Of a stretch of DNA of 64,000 nucleotides, positions 37,232 to 47,335 are shown in pieces. Source of the stretch: Brevibacillus brevis (GTDB lineage Bacteria; Bacillota; Bacilli; Brevibacillales; Brevibacillaceae); assembly GCF_001039275.2 (NCBI RefSeq), contig NZ_CP030117.1, forward strand, positions 4,434,501 through 4,498,500, read 5' to 3'. Under the pieces are notes generated by a model that made no database searches, had not been told where the DNA came from, and saw nothing but the letters and a program-made list of their open reading frames with translations. The first letter of the stretch is position 1. Every line of letters starts with the position of its first letter. A program made the translations under genes and the position numbers.

Positions 37232-40200
37232 TCAATGTTTGGGTGGGGAGAAAGCCTGGCCTTCGTGAACGCGGACGCTGATTCGATGGGCTCCCTCTGT
37301 GACAATCCCATGTACGATCGTTTCGTATTCAGAAGCGAGTATTTCCTTTCGTTGCCCATTTTCCGTTCGAAATACGGCCAAGGTCAGATGATCCACAAAG
37401 CGGACGCCCTTTACGGATTTCAACAACGCAAATAAGAGCGAAGGATGCACACGCTGGCCTATTTCCCAACCCCCACCGTGCAGATTTCCTGTTATCGGGT
37501 CAAGGAATCGTGCGAGCTTGCCGAGTGTCTCCAGCTCCACCTCAACGATTTCGTCCAAAGCCCCCACTGCCAGCTCTGCCGTCACTGCAATTTCCAAGTA
37601 GACAGGCTCCCTGACATGAATCCGCTCGGGAGAGGCTACCGTCGCTGCCGCATGTGTAAGCAAGTAGTTCGTGACAGAACGCCGAAGCTCCAAAAATTGC
37701 GTACCGGAGCAGCCCGCTGCGGGTAATACGATCACAGTGACATGCCCTGCTTCTCTTTGCAGGCGGCTGTTCCGATTCGGCAAACACTTCACTTTGGGTA
37801 TCTCCGGATGCGCTTCACGGACGAGCCATTCGAAATCTTCAGCCGTCACAGCTCGATAGCGATGCTTGATTGTTTGAGGACCGCGCTGTAAGGCTTCCGT
37901 CAGCAACTCCCGATCACTTCCCCCAATCGCAGGCACCGGATTGCTGACAGCTTGGACAAATGGAATCGATTGTTCCAGTTGATTCAACTGCCCAGCAGGA
38001 AGATTCCCTGCTGTTCCCCCTCCAACCTTATACGTCACCCTCACGGAACCGAGTCCGGATTGAGGAAGCTCCCTCCCGTGTCGACCATCGCCAAACAAAA
38101 TTTTTCCGGTAGCGCTCTCCAAGCAGTAATGGCGATCATCCGGGCCAGAATCGTGCAGATGCTCTACTCGCTTCCAGAGAACCCAGCATTTTTGCTCGTT
38201 TCCCTCAGAATCATAAAGAAGTTCCACCCGATTTTCTGGATGTTCCAACCAGCTCTTTCGTTCACTCGGTAAAAAGAAGCCTGTTTCATCTACCCATACC
38301 TCTTCGCCCATGACGGGAGGGCGGATGAGTCTGTACTCGGCTTGTGGCCCCTCTGTTATCCGCTCTGCCATTTCATTGCGAATCGTCTCCTGTTGAATGG
38401 CTCGTATCGTATTCGGATAAAAGCCGCTTAGCACAGGAAGTCTTGCATCCAAAGCGCCTCCTCCAAGACGATTGTCTACGTTGACGGCGCGAATCCAATA
38501 ACGCTCCCGCTCAAACATTTTGCTTTTTTCCATATCAAAAGGACCAGCGAATCGGACGGTACCACTTTCCGTAAAACCAGCGGTCTGATCAATCGTTTGC
38601 AGCTTGGCCCACGACGTTGTTCCTGTTTCTTTGCGCTTGTATTCCCATTGCACAACCGGAGTAGCACCCAGGGATTCTTCCATAGGTAGAAAAGAAAAGT
38701 AGAAAGAGAGCGGTCCTTGTAAAGGCGGCTGCTCAAATCCAAAGTAGACGGCGGGATGCAGGCATTCGGACGGCCAAAACGGCTGGAAGCTAGCCTGATG
38801 ATGGCCTGTACTGACAGGGTGCTGCCAATCCAAGTCGTTCTGTATGAGAATCACTTCCGGTTGTTGCAGCGACTCTCGGTACGAGTAGGTCAGGCGCATG
38901 TCTTCCAGCCATGGGGCCATGTATACAGGATTCGGGCCATATAAGCCTTCCACCTGAAGAATTCTCACACGAATCCAATAACCTAACTGTGATTGGACGG
39001 TTGTCGGCTGCAAATCATCTGGACACGTAAAGGCAACCTCAATCTCTTCATCCGAATCGCTGCCAGCAAACAGCTTCTCACGATCCTCTCCTGACAGGAG
39101 CACTATCCATCCGCTGCCATTCCAGTATTCCCATACCACCTTGCTGACCGTGACGGGTGTCGTCGCAGGAGGGTCAAAGGAAGATTCCTTCATGATCCAT
39201 TTCCATTTCGGTTCCGGTTGTGAGAGATGCGTAGCGGGATAAGGCACCGTTTTCATCCGAAAACGCAGGGCGACTGTACTACCAGGCTTCGTCAACGCCT
39301 CTTCACAGGACAAAAAAAACATGCCATACGGTGCGAGCTGCTCGCCAAATGCAAGGCAACCACTCCCGGAAACCTGCACATCATTGGAAAAAAGCATGTC
39401 GGGTGCAAGGCCGTTCGAATCGTCTGTTGGCAAAAAATCCGTCTTCATCTGGATTTGGGTCAGAGAGGTGCTCCCGCCATTTTTCATCCATTCATGAATC
39501 CTATCTGGCTTCACTCTACAACGGAGCCAACGATTTTCGATTCCTTGCACTTGGCTAGACTCCCATTTTTTCCGCTGCTTTTTTTCCAAGCGCAGTCGAT
39601 TTTGATCAGCCTCGATCTTGTCGAACAAAACCCATTCGCCCTCTGAAAGATACGTCCACTCGACCAGCTCTGGATTCGCCAGCTTCTCTGTCAGCAAGGA
39701 TTCCAAATAGCGTTCCTGATTGGAAACCATCGTGAGCTGGATCGAAGCACGATCTCCTAAACAAAACAAGTCCTCATGTCCCAAATACCAGCAATGCTCC
39801 TGATGATTAGGCAAAGCCTTGCAGTCCAAGAGAGAGAGGGGGGCATTTGTTCCAAGCCAACTCGTTACATCTGTTAAAAAGTCTCGACTGCCATTGGAAA
39901 ACAACAGATCTGTCGGGAGAGAGGGGGTAGCCAGCATAGGCTGATCTGTTTCGAAAACCACTTCATCGCCAAGGGCAGACTTCCCCGAAACTTTTGTGCC
40001 CGCCGGAATCCAAACTGGCTTTTGCACACCTGTACTCAATTCAAATGTCAAGAAGGTTTCTGCCGGTCGTGCCTGAGCCATTCCGACACCGAGCATATTG
40101 AGAAAAGCGATAAAATTTCGCTCGGGCACTTGGTTCAAACGCTCACGATTATTCATCAGCATGTCTGCGAAAAGGAGAAATAAAGCCGTACCCGCATCAG

Positions 40201-40306
40201 GATCTTCTGGAGTGAATCGCCACTCCGGGGTATAGAATGGCACCATTTCGCGCATTTTTCGGATGACTGCTTGCATGTCCCGCGGATCGACCAAAGGTGG
40301 TTTCAC
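37232..40306 (-). CDS. Baseplate wedge protein, J-like (Pvc11-type)
   Basis: 1024 aa; the GTG at 40306 lies 8 nt after GGGAGG, better placed than the upstream ATG at 40336. The N-terminus PLVDPRDMQAVIRKMREMVPFYTPEW, with DPDAGTALFLLFADMLMNNRERLNQVPERNFIAFLNMLG, and the late GGTAGNLPAGQLNQLEQSIPF and RAVTAEDFEWLVREAHPEIPKVKCLP are baseplate J-family signatures. A long beta-rich insertion (about 150-650) makes it larger than the following paralogue. It corresponds to Pvc11/Afp11, the main wedge subunit. Confidence 0.9.
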   Translation of the reverse strand: MKPPLVDPRDMQAVIRKMREMVPFYTPEWRFTPEDPDAGTALFLLFADMLMNNRERLNQVPERNFIAFLNMLGVGMAQARPAETFLTFELSTGVQKPVWIPAGTKVSGKSALGDEVVFETDQPMLATPSLPTDLLFSNGSRDFLTDVTSWLGTNAPLSLLDCKALPNHQEHCWYLGHEDLFCLGDRASIQLTMVSNQERYLESLLTEKLANPELVEWTYLSEGEWVLFDKIEADQNRLRLEKKQRKKWESSQVQGIENRWLRCRVKPDRIHEWMKNGGSTSLTQIQMKTDFLPTDDSNGLAPDMLFSNDVQVSGSGCLAFGEQLAPYGMFFLSCEEALTKPGSTVALRFRMKTVPYPATHLSQPEPKWKWIMKESSFDPPATTPVTVSKVVWEYWNGSGWIVLLSGEDREKLFAGSDSDEEIEVAFTCPDDLQPTTVQSQLGYWIRVRILQVEGLYGPNPVYMAPWLEDMRLTYSYRESLQQPEVILIQNDLDWQHPVSTGHHQASFQPFWPSECLHPAVYFGFEQPPLQGPLSFYFSFLPMEESLGATPVVQWEYKRKETGTTSWAKLQTIDQTAGFTESGTVRFAGPFDMEKSKMFERERYWIRAVNVDNRLGGGALDARLPVLSGFYPNTIRAIQQETIRNEMAERITEGPQAEYRLIRPPVMGEEVWVDETGFFLPSERKSWLEHPENRVELLYDSEGNEQKCWVLWKRVEHLHDSGPDDRHYCLESATGKILFGDGRHGRELPQSGLGSVRVTYKVGGGTAGNLPAGQLNQLEQSIPFVQAVSNPVPAIGGSDRELLTEALQRGPQTIKHRYRAVTAEDFEWLVREAHPEIPKVKCLPNRNSRLQREAGHVTVIVLPAAGCSGTQFLELRRSVTNYLLTHAAATVASPERIHVREPVYLEIAVTAELAVGALDEIVEVELETLGKLARFLDPITGNLHGGGWEIGQRVHPSLLFALLKSVKGVRFVDHLTLAVFRTENGQRKEILASEYETIVHGIVTEGAHRISVRVHEGQAFSPPKH

Positions 40307-40354
40307 GTTACCCACCTCCCTTCCTTTTTTCTTCACGCGGCTGGGACTCTTGCG

Positions 40355-40756
40355 CTATCCACGTGGACCGAGACGATGGACAGGATACAACAACTGATAG
40401 CCTTTGTTTGTCGCACGTACCGTATAGCTGATCGTAACGTTCACCATTTCAGAATGAGTCTTGTCGACCTTGGCCTCCACCTGCACATCCCGCACACGCG
40501 GTTCCCAGATCATGATCGCTTCTGCGATGTCCGACTGGAGCAAAGCCAGGCTCGTTCCGTCCGTACCATCAAACATGAAGCCTTGCAATCCGCTCCCGAA
40601 TTTCGGTCGCATCACACGCTCTCCCTTTGCTGTGGAAAGAATGATGCGAATGGCTTCTGCGATGTCATCCTCGTAATCGGACAAACGAATACGACCTGTA
40701 GCCTGATCCACCTGAATAGGGAACTTCCATCCTTTTTCACCGAATGGCTGCTGCAT
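40355..40756 (-). CDS. gp25-like baseplate protein (Pvc9-type)
   Basis: 133 aa. The conserved GPW/gp25 pattern is complete: FPIQVDQATGRIRLSDYEDDIAEAIRIILSTAKGERVMRPKFGSGL, then WEPRVRDVQVE near the end. In contractile tails gp25 begins sheath polymerisation by donating a sheath-like handshake domain. It lies between the spike and wedge genes, as in phages and other eCIS. Confidence 0.95.
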   Translation of the reverse strand: MQQPFGEKGWKFPIQVDQATGRIRLSDYEDDIAEAIRIILSTAKGERVMRPKFGSGLQGFMFDGTDGTSLALLQSDIAEAIMIWEPRVRDVQVEAKVDKTHSEMVNVTISYTVRATNKGYQLLYPVHRLGPRG

Positions 40757-40772
40757 GGAATCCCCCCATGAA

Positions 40773-41498
40773 TTAATTCAATTTGATCACCGAACCGTTG
40801 ACGGCAACAATTCCGTCAGATTTGATGTTTAGGGACGCTCCTGCTTTAATCGACATGGCTCCCTGCGCCTCCAGATTCAACTGCGTGGACTTGATTGTCA
40901 GCGATGTGTCTGACTGAATGGTTACTTGCCCTTTTGCATTCAACGTGATCGTACTTGAGCCGCTCTTCACCGTAACCTCGCCCGTGCTGCCGCCTTTGAT
41001 GGAGATTTGGTTGTTTCCACCGCTCTCCGTAAGCACAATGCTTTCATCCTTGTCCGACAGCTCCACCTGTTGTCCTTTTTTCGTGGCAATCGTGATCTTC
41101 CCGTCATTCGGATCATCGCCAAAAATCACTTCGTGGCCTGCACGGGTCGTGATTTTTCGGATGTTGTTTTTTTCTGCCATTTCCGGACCTTTGTTTTCCT
41201 GATTCCAGAGCATCCCGATTACAAACGGCTCGCGTACATCTCCCCAGTGAAACGCGACCAGCACCTCGTCGCCTACCTCTGGAATAAACAGGCTGCCGCG
41301 ATCTTTTCCTGCAAAAAGCGTGGCGATTCGCACCCAATCCGTCTCCCGCTCATTATCAACCAGAGGCAGCTTCAGCTTCACACGAGAGAGCTTTTCCGGG
41401 TCTTCATTGTTCGTTACAATACCGACAATGACACCGTGGATTCTTGCCCGTTCTTCTTCTGTTATTTCATCCTGGTAGAACCAATGATCAAAGCTCAT
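40773..41498 (-). CDS. Spike protein, gpV/gp5-like (C-terminal half of Pvc8)
   Basis: 241 aa. The N-terminal OB-fold domain (about residues 15-100) shows IVTNNEDPEKLSRVKLKLP, VGDEVLVAFHWGDVREPFVIGMLWN, typical of phage baseplate assembly protein V and VgrG. The C-terminal half is a run of short alternating beta repeats (TITLNAKGQVTIQSDTSLTI and so on) that would form the triangular beta-helix needle. The start overlaps the hub gene stop (ATGA). The DUF4280 protein of the divergent arm is the likely tip. Confidence 0.92.
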   Translation of the reverse strand: MSFDHWFYQDEITEEERARIHGVIVGIVTNNEDPEKLSRVKLKLPLVDNERETDWVRIATLFAGKDRGSLFIPEVGDEVLVAFHWGDVREPFVIGMLWNQENKGPEMAEKNNIRKITTRAGHEVIFGDDPNDGKITIATKKGQQVELSDKDESIVLTESGGNNQISIKGGSTGEVTVKSGSSTITLNAKGQVTIQSDTSLTIKSTQLNLEAQGAMSIKAGASLNIKSDGIVAVNGSVIKLN

Positions 41499-42610
41499 AT
41501 CGTATTTCCCTTCACATGAAACGTCGTAACATAGCCAGATGCCACATCGATGGTATGTGTGACAGATGTGATGTAATAAGGCTGACTCAGCTTTTTCCCC
41601 ATGCCCTCTAGCATGATATAGCGGCCAGCACGAATTTCTGGCAGACCGACTGCCTCACAGTTGCCATCGAGAAGGTTCATGGCGAGTTGATTCAAGCGTG
41701 CTTTGGCAACTGCTTTTATTTCCTCAGGTGAGTCCAGCTTTTTCGTAGACTCGTATTTATCAAAATAATCACCGATTGCTTTCAGCAGATCAGCGCTTGT
41801 CTTCGAATTGGTCCCGAGCTTCCCGATATCTGTGCTTGTTGCTTTTGCTTCCTGGAGCACCGTTGTTTTGTCATTGTCTACCCATCTCACCGTATAGGAG
41901 GAAGCTTGGGAAGCAATGTTGACATCAACGGAAAAGCTGCGCAAGGAAACTCCCCAGACCAAGGTGAGGACCGGCGTCATGTTGCTCAGTGGCTTACGGA
42001 AATATAAGTTCTTCCCAACGATAAAAAAGTCGTAGTTACAAATTTTTGCAAGACGATTTAAAAACTGAAAGTCAGTCTCGGAGACCGTCTTTGTAATGGT
42101 CTCGATTGTATGAACCGTATCATCCACATGTGTCGACAAGCCGTATTTCTGTCCCAGCTCTTTCACGACATCGCTGTATTTCTTTTTATTCCAGGAAGTA
42201 GACTTGTTATCGACCATAAGCAGGAACGATTTATCCATCCCTTTTACCGTAATGGTTGGCGTCTCCTCACAGGCAAACGAAACGGCAGTAATATGCCCGT
42301 AAAAGAGGCTGGATAACTCGGTTCCATAGCCCAACTGAATCTCGATTTCGTTGCCAGGAACCAAATAATCATCTGCCCAGCGAAATTCCCACTTTACCGT
42401 ATCAAAAGCATTGATTACCGAAAACGAGAACGTATCCGCTTTGCCTTCCAAGCTGGAATTGATCGTCGCTTTGGTAATGGCGACACCTACTTGGCTGATC
42501 AGTTTTTTCCCTCCAACGAGTATTTCCAAGGCTGGGGAATGAAAGTTGTTGTACGTTTGGCGCAGGTCATCGAAGGTATGGCGGTCTGTCGTCAATTTCA
42601 ATTCGCTCAT
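41495..42610 (-). CDS. Hub protein, gpD/gp27-like (N-terminal half of Pvc8)
   Basis: 371 aa. It matches the phage late control D/VgrG N-terminal family: a first barrel with DTVKWEFRWADDYLVPGNEIEIQLGY, VSFACEETPTITVKG, then TKTVSETDFQFLNRLAKICNYDFFIVGKNLYFRKP. The protein forms the trimeric hub between tube and spike. In PVC/Afp systems hub and spike are one polypeptide; here they are two genes joined by an ATGA overlap, as in myophages. Confidence 0.92.
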   Translation of the reverse strand: MSELKLTTDRHTFDDLRQTYNNFHSPALEILVGGKKLISQVGVAITKATINSSLEGKADTFSFSVINAFDTVKWEFRWADDYLVPGNEIEIQLGYGTELSSLFYGHITAVSFACEETPTITVKGMDKSFLLMVDNKSTSWNKKKYSDVVKELGQKYGLSTHVDDTVHTIETITKTVSETDFQFLNRLAKICNYDFFIVGKNLYFRKPLSNMTPVLTLVWGVSLRSFSVDVNIASQASSYTVRWVDNDKTTVLQEAKATSTDIGKLGTNSKTSADLLKAIGDYFDKYESTKKLDSPEEIKAVAKARLNQLAMNLLDGNCEAVGLPEIRAGRYIMLEGMGKKLSQPYYITSVTHTIDVASGYVTTFHVKGNTI

Positions 42611-42616
42611 GCTTTG

Positions 42617-43252
42617 TCACCTCACAAGTGGCACATGCAGGGTACTAGCCGGTTTTAGCAGTCTGGGATTGTCGATCTGATTGGCGTTCGCAATGTTTCG
42701 CCATTTCGACGCATCACTGTACGAGTGATACGCCATCAAATACAACTGGTCTCCTTGATTGACTGTTTGTTGTGCGACCTTTTCTCTTGCAGCCCCGATA
42801 TCGTCCGTAGACTTTTTCACGCTCGTGCCTTTAAAGGTGACGCCTAACGTAGCTCTTACCGGTGTCCCTTGGTCGAGAAACATCGTAAACCGCTGCGAAA
42901 CCTTCTCGACAACACCGGTGAATTGAAAGCTGTCCCAGACGAATTTGCAAAGGGGTGGCGTACTGATTTTCTTTTCTACGGCCATCAATCCCAGCACCTG
43001 ATTCGTGAAGGCACGCACATCCACTCCAGCCTCGTATGTATCAAAAAACAAGTCGACCGATAATGTCTCGATATCACCGCTCGTGAACATTCCGACTGGT
43101 ACCGATTGCCCCAATATCTTTTGCCAAGAGTAGTTATTGGAAGCATCTACCTTGTATTCCGAAGGGTTAAAGAGAACGGAAATACTCTCCTTGAAGTCTC
43201 CTTGCCCGTTGCGATCCACTAAAATCTTGGCCTTTTTCTCCTGACCCATCAT
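42617..43252 (-). CDS. LysM-containing tube-baseplate connector (Pvc7-type)
   Basis: 211 aa. The first ~150 residues are the CIS tube-like/gp53-type domain (ISVLFNPSEYKVDASNNYSW, ETLSVDLFFDTYEAGVDVRAFTNQVLGLM). The C-terminal ~55 residues form a LysM domain (VNQGDQLYLMAYHSYSDASKWRNIANANQIDNPRLLKPASTL), ending HVPLVR. In eCIS and in phages such as PBSX (XkdP) the LysM protein sits between tube and hub. It follows the 1330-aa gene and precedes the hub gene by 6 bp. Confidence 0.93.
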   Translation of the reverse strand: MMGQEKKAKILVDRNGQGDFKESISVLFNPSEYKVDASNNYSWQKILGQSVPVGMFTSGDIETLSVDLFFDTYEAGVDVRAFTNQVLGLMAVEKKISTPPLCKFVWDSFQFTGVVEKVSQRFTMFLDQGTPVRATLGVTFKGTSVKKSTDDIGAAREKVAQQTVNQGDQLYLMAYHSYSDASKWRNIANANQIDNPRLLKPASTLHVPLVR

Positions 43253-43309
43253 TGGCTTTTGCCTCTCTTTACCGAAGAAATAGTCGTCTGTGAATGCGGC
43301 GATTCCTGC

Positions 43310-46300
43310 TTATAGACCTCGTCGCTGCCGCTCTTGAGTAAGGCGCTTATCCAGCTCCTTCATCATTTTATCCATCAATCGATCTACCTCTTGTGGGGAT
43401 AACGACGTCTGATTGCCAGCCCTCTCTTGGACGTGTAGATCGACTTGTCGTTGGAGTGGAAGTGTTGTCGTCTGCTGCACGGCGGTTTCTTGAGACTGGT
43501 TGCTTTTTCGCAGATAATCCATGGATGGCGGTGACTGAACGGTAGCAGCAGGGCTTTCGTGACTGTCCACTGTACGTAACGCTTGTCGATGAATATGGGT
43601 TGTGTTTTCAGACAGGGAGCGCTGCTCGGATTCTCCAGGCGCTCTTTGAGCTTGTTGCATTCGTTGCAGGAGTGGAGGCTGCATTGTCATGGCAACCATT
43701 GACTTTGGAACAAGTGTTAGGGATGTGTTTTTTTCCGCCTGTTTCACTTTTTCCGTGGCCATTGGTGTTGACCCCAGATTGAATAGCCTTGGTCTTTGCA
43801 GGGGGGTGAGTCGAGCGTCTTGAATCTCGACCTCCTGTGCCTCATTAGGAGTTAGCTGTTTAATCGTCTGTGCCTTCGAATTGACTGTCAGAATCTGCTC
43901 ATGGTTGCTTTGTTGAAAACGGCTGCGGCTACTACGCTGTCGTGAATGCAATCTATCCAAGACAAAATCAATGGATTTTTCTCTCGCAAATGAACCAGAT
44001 TTGATTGGACGGTGGTGAGAAAATGGCTCCAAGCTGTTGACTCGACCTTTTTGTGGTAGTCGCTCTGCTGCACGTTTGCTTCTGTTCTCGTGAACGGAAC
44101 TGTCGAGCATCCCTATGCTTTGACCATGCACATGGCTAGGGAGTGGTCCCCATCGTTTCTGAACAACCATTTGTGTATCGTGTCGGTTCAGAACAGCCGA
44201 GAGTGAGTGATGGTTATTTTGGACATATGCTGCCGTCCGAAAATCAGTCTGGATAGCCTTTCTGATTTGCTCCATGACTTGAAGATAAGCGTGAGCACGT
44301 AGGGCAACTGAGCTTGTCCAAAAGCTGGTGGTCTGCTGCAAGAAGCGGGAGCGGCTTTCACGGGATTGACGGCTTTCTCGTAATGAATTGCTATCGCCCA
44401 TGCGAGACCTTGACTGATCATTCGATTGCTTTTCACTGCTCGGGGGAGCTTTCCCACTTGTGCTTGTTGCGCCTATCTTTGCAAACTCGCTCATCGCTGC
44501 GAGCTTCGCGCTTTTTTGTAAGAGGATCGTGAGTCCTAGTTCCGCACTCCATCCAGCAGCTATCCGTCGCATTGATTTTCTATCAGAGGCGTTCTCTGTG
44601 ATAGACAACGGCTTCACAGACGTGTCGTACAATCGCTGATGATCGGCTTCTCCAAGTCCAATCCACTCTGTGGCACGACGTATTGCAGAATCAAAGCGGT
44701 TCTGCCTGAGGAATACGGCTTCCCGCTCATGGCGATGAGTATGAACGAATGCTCGACTTGTACTCTGTTCATTTTTTAGGAAGACGGTGTTCCGTATTGG
44801 ACGATGCTCATGCTCGTGTACCATCGAGATCGTCGCTATTCGTTCGAGCAGGCTGAACTTTTCTTGATTCTTGGAGAAAGAGAAAGCAAAATCTGTCTGC
44901 TTGTCCTTCCCACCCTGAAGCAATAGTAGCTGACGTACCAACTCGTATGACATCTGTATAAGGTGCATATTTTGCAGAAAATGAATGGTTGGCTGGGAAA
45001 ATGGTTGAGAGATGCCTTGGGATGCGCTCTCTTTGGTCAGAACATTCCGCAGGTGCATCAACCATCTACTAGGCGTATTTAATGCCGCAGGATACGGAGA
45101 TTGGTTCTCCGGCTCATTCAGAAGGTTCCTTGCATGAGTGCTAATAGCCAGGAGCTCCCTTGCTCTGAGCTGTTCTGCCACCAACTGTTGAAGATGCACC
45201 CACGCCATCACAGACTTCTCGTTCGTCTCTTGACGGGTAGAACTTGCGATACGATTTTGTAGCTTCTGCCAGTGTTGGCGATTCGTATGGAAGACAGGCA
45301 CGAAGCGATTCCATACAAACCGTGCAGTACTAGCTATACCGGCTGGCTCACGCTCGATTTCGTTATGAGTTTCAAGATATTCGTTGATCCAAGGCTGGTT
45401 CAACCATCCTCGTTTTTCAAAGAAAACAGGAGCATTGGCTGACTGGAAGCTCTGTATCCAATAAGCAGCGATCGACTTCCTGACAACTGACTGCGAGAGA
45501 AGCGGAACTATTCGGGAGATGGGGTGTAAAACGTGTAACGCCAAACCCGTCCACCACTCATGCTGTAGCATGTCAAACTGCTGATACGAAGCACGCGAGG
45601 CAACCTGGATCATGCTCCTTTTGCCCGGATGAGTTTGCCCATGGTTTGATCTCAAGCGAATGGACTGCTCCCACTGCTCCCTGACAATCTCGTTCAACCT
45701 AAGTTCCTGTAATGTCAACTGATTCCTTGTTGCGATGGATTCGGAAGAAAGCAGTTGCAAAGGGTGAAATGTAATGCTACTCAGTTGCTCCTGCTCTACC
45801 CGAGATGCAAGCACAGTTGCTTGTCGCTCTCGACTTATGACAAGCTGGCGCAACCAATACATCAAAGTGCTCGACTGTTCTTCCCGCCCGCTCTCTATCT
45901 GCTTCAACCTCTGTCGAGAACCAAGCACTGCTAGCCCACGTTCTCCTTCTGCCGTCGAAAACTGTTGAGCTAAATGGACCAGTTGTTTGTTCCTATTGGC
46001 ATCCGCTCGATGAAGCATGCCAGGCAATACGGACGAGAACACCTTCGAAGCCTCAATGCTTTGAAGTATCTTCCGTTCCAATGAGCTAGAAGAGACTTCA
46101 GACAGCGTTTCTAGCATCCACTCGCTTTTCGCTTGCGGATGTTGACGGCTACTCGCGAAAACAATTGGCTGTAAAACACGTGGCCGTAGATTCGTGGTCA
46201 TCATCCTAGGCAGCCAAGTTGCTCGACTTTCCCGCCAGTACAGACTCAAATTTCCCCACCAACGCCCCCAAAGCTCAGTCTGCTGGGAAGCTACAGACCA

Positions 46301-47302
46301 ACGTGTACTTTCATGAATGATTTGGCTTTCGATTTGTCTTGCGAATTCTCTGCCGTCCATTCCGACTTTCTCTGTCCATACCGAGCGATCCAAAGGTAAG
46401 CTTGTAGCCCGTCCTTCTGCTCTTTTTAGCAAAACAGGAAAAGACCACGTCCCAACCTTTGATTCCATCCCTCTACCGATCAACTGCAAAAAGTCGCGAA
46501 CCCCAAACCGTTCGAATCGGCTAGCTGCAAAACCCGTCGCTCCGACACGTGAAATCGAGATCGCAGCTACTCTTGTCGCTGATTCGAGCCGTATCCGCTC
46601 ACGTGCTTTTTGCATGGTCTTGAGTCCACCAGGCTCACCAATTCGCGCCGTGTGTACCAAAAATCCCGGCGAACCATAGGAAGTCCCAAGCGTCCAAAAT
46701 CTTTCACGTACGGCTTCCTTGTTGTCTGAAACTAGTGCTTTCAAAAGAGGCGAAGCAAAATCGACCGTGCTTATCTGCTCGCTGAACCGTCCCAGTGGTT
46801 GTGATTTTTCAAGTAAGCTTGCTCGCTGAACCGAAGACTGAACATAACTGGACGAGCGATATCTATCTCTTCCATTCGAGACAACGGTGATCCGAGGCAG
46901 GTAGACCTTCTCGATTAATTTGGATGACTCCCACTTCCGCAAAAGCTCATGCATCAAAGTAGCTGGTCGTACTTTTCGTCCTGGTCCCGATGCTTGGATG
47001 ATCACCGCACGCTCTTTTGTCCCTGGGACGCCAGCCTGGCCGTTCGGCAGCATTTCTCGATTCAATCCGAGGTAGGAGTCCACTTGTACCTGCATGTGTA
47101 CATGAATAAAGGCTTGATGAAAGTGGTTTTCCTGCCCTCCGATACTCGGCGAAAAATCACGATGGATCAAAGCAAGGTAGGCGGGATCTCGACCTTCCTC
47201 GTGCCGATACTTCTGCATGATGCTTTGTGCAAAGCCTTGGCTGGACGCCCTTGGCAGCAGTGATGGACGACGCGAAGGTAGGAGCGCCTTGATCGTTATC
47301 AT
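43310..47302 (-). CDS. 1330-aa cysteine-free protein; candidate tape-measure protein
   Basis: The largest protein of the window, 1330 aa. I found no cysteine in it. It is rich in Arg, Ser, Gln, His and Leu, strongly basic, and appears mostly helical without globular domain signatures or a clear membrane segment. It ends in a short amphipathic helix (SPQEVDRLMDKMMKELDKRL) followed by QERQRRGL. Synteny is informative: it lies after tube and chaperone-like genes and before the LysM gene, exactly where PBSX-like phages carry their tape measure (XkdO, of similar length). A Pvc14-like tape measure is otherwise missing. No sequence similarity to a known family was recognised, so the role is an inference from position, size and composition. 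Confidence 0.55.
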   Translation of the reverse strand: MITIKALLPSRRPSLLPRASSQGFAQSIMQKYRHEEGRDPAYLALIHRDFSPSIGGQENHFHQAFIHVHMQVQVDSYLGLNREMLPNGQAGVPGTKERAVIIQASGPGRKVRPATLMHELLRKWESSKLIEKVYLPRITVVSNGRDRYRSSSYVQSSVQRASLLEKSQPLGRFSEQISTVDFASPLLKALVSDNKEAVRERFWTLGTSYGSPGFLVHTARIGEPGGLKTMQKARERIRLESATRVAAISISRVGATGFAASRFERFGVRDFLQLIGRGMESKVGTWSFPVLLKRAEGRATSLPLDRSVWTEKVGMDGREFARQIESQIIHESTRWSVASQQTELWGRWWGNLSLYWRESRATWLPRMMTTNLRPRVLQPIVFASSRQHPQAKSEWMLETLSEVSSSSLERKILQSIEASKVFSSVLPGMLHRADANRNKQLVHLAQQFSTAEGERGLAVLGSRQRLKQIESGREEQSSTLMYWLRQLVISRERQATVLASRVEQEQLSSITFHPLQLLSSESIATRNQLTLQELRLNEIVREQWEQSIRLRSNHGQTHPGKRSMIQVASRASYQQFDMLQHEWWTGLALHVLHPISRIVPLLSQSVVRKSIAAYWIQSFQSANAPVFFEKRGWLNQPWINEYLETHNEIEREPAGIASTARFVWNRFVPVFHTNRQHWQKLQNRIASSTRQETNEKSVMAWVHLQQLVAEQLRARELLAISTHARNLLNEPENQSPYPAALNTPSRWLMHLRNVLTKESASQGISQPFSQPTIHFLQNMHLIQMSYELVRQLLLLQGGKDKQTDFAFSFSKNQEKFSLLERIATISMVHEHEHRPIRNTVFLKNEQSTSRAFVHTHRHEREAVFLRQNRFDSAIRRATEWIGLGEADHQRLYDTSVKPLSITENASDRKSMRRIAAGWSAELGLTILLQKSAKLAAMSEFAKIGATSTSGKAPPSSEKQSNDQSRSRMGDSNSLRESRQSRESRSRFLQQTTSFWTSSVALRAHAYLQVMEQIRKAIQTDFRTAAYVQNNHHSLSAVLNRHDTQMVVQKRWGPLPSHVHGQSIGMLDSSVHENRSKRAAERLPQKGRVNSLEPFSHHRPIKSGSFAREKSIDFVLDRLHSRQRSSRSRFQQSNHEQILTVNSKAQTIKQLTPNEAQEVEIQDARLTPLQRPRLFNLGSTPMATEKVKQAEKNTSLTLVPKSMVAMTMQPPLLQRMQQAQRAPGESEQRSLSENTTHIHRQALRTVDSHESPAATVQSPPSMDYLRKSNQSQETAVQQTTTLPLQRQVDLHVQERAGNQTSLSPQEVDRLMDKMMKELDKRLTQERQRRGL

Positions 47303-47335
47303 CGTTTCTTTTGCTCCTTGCAGACGGGATAAGGC

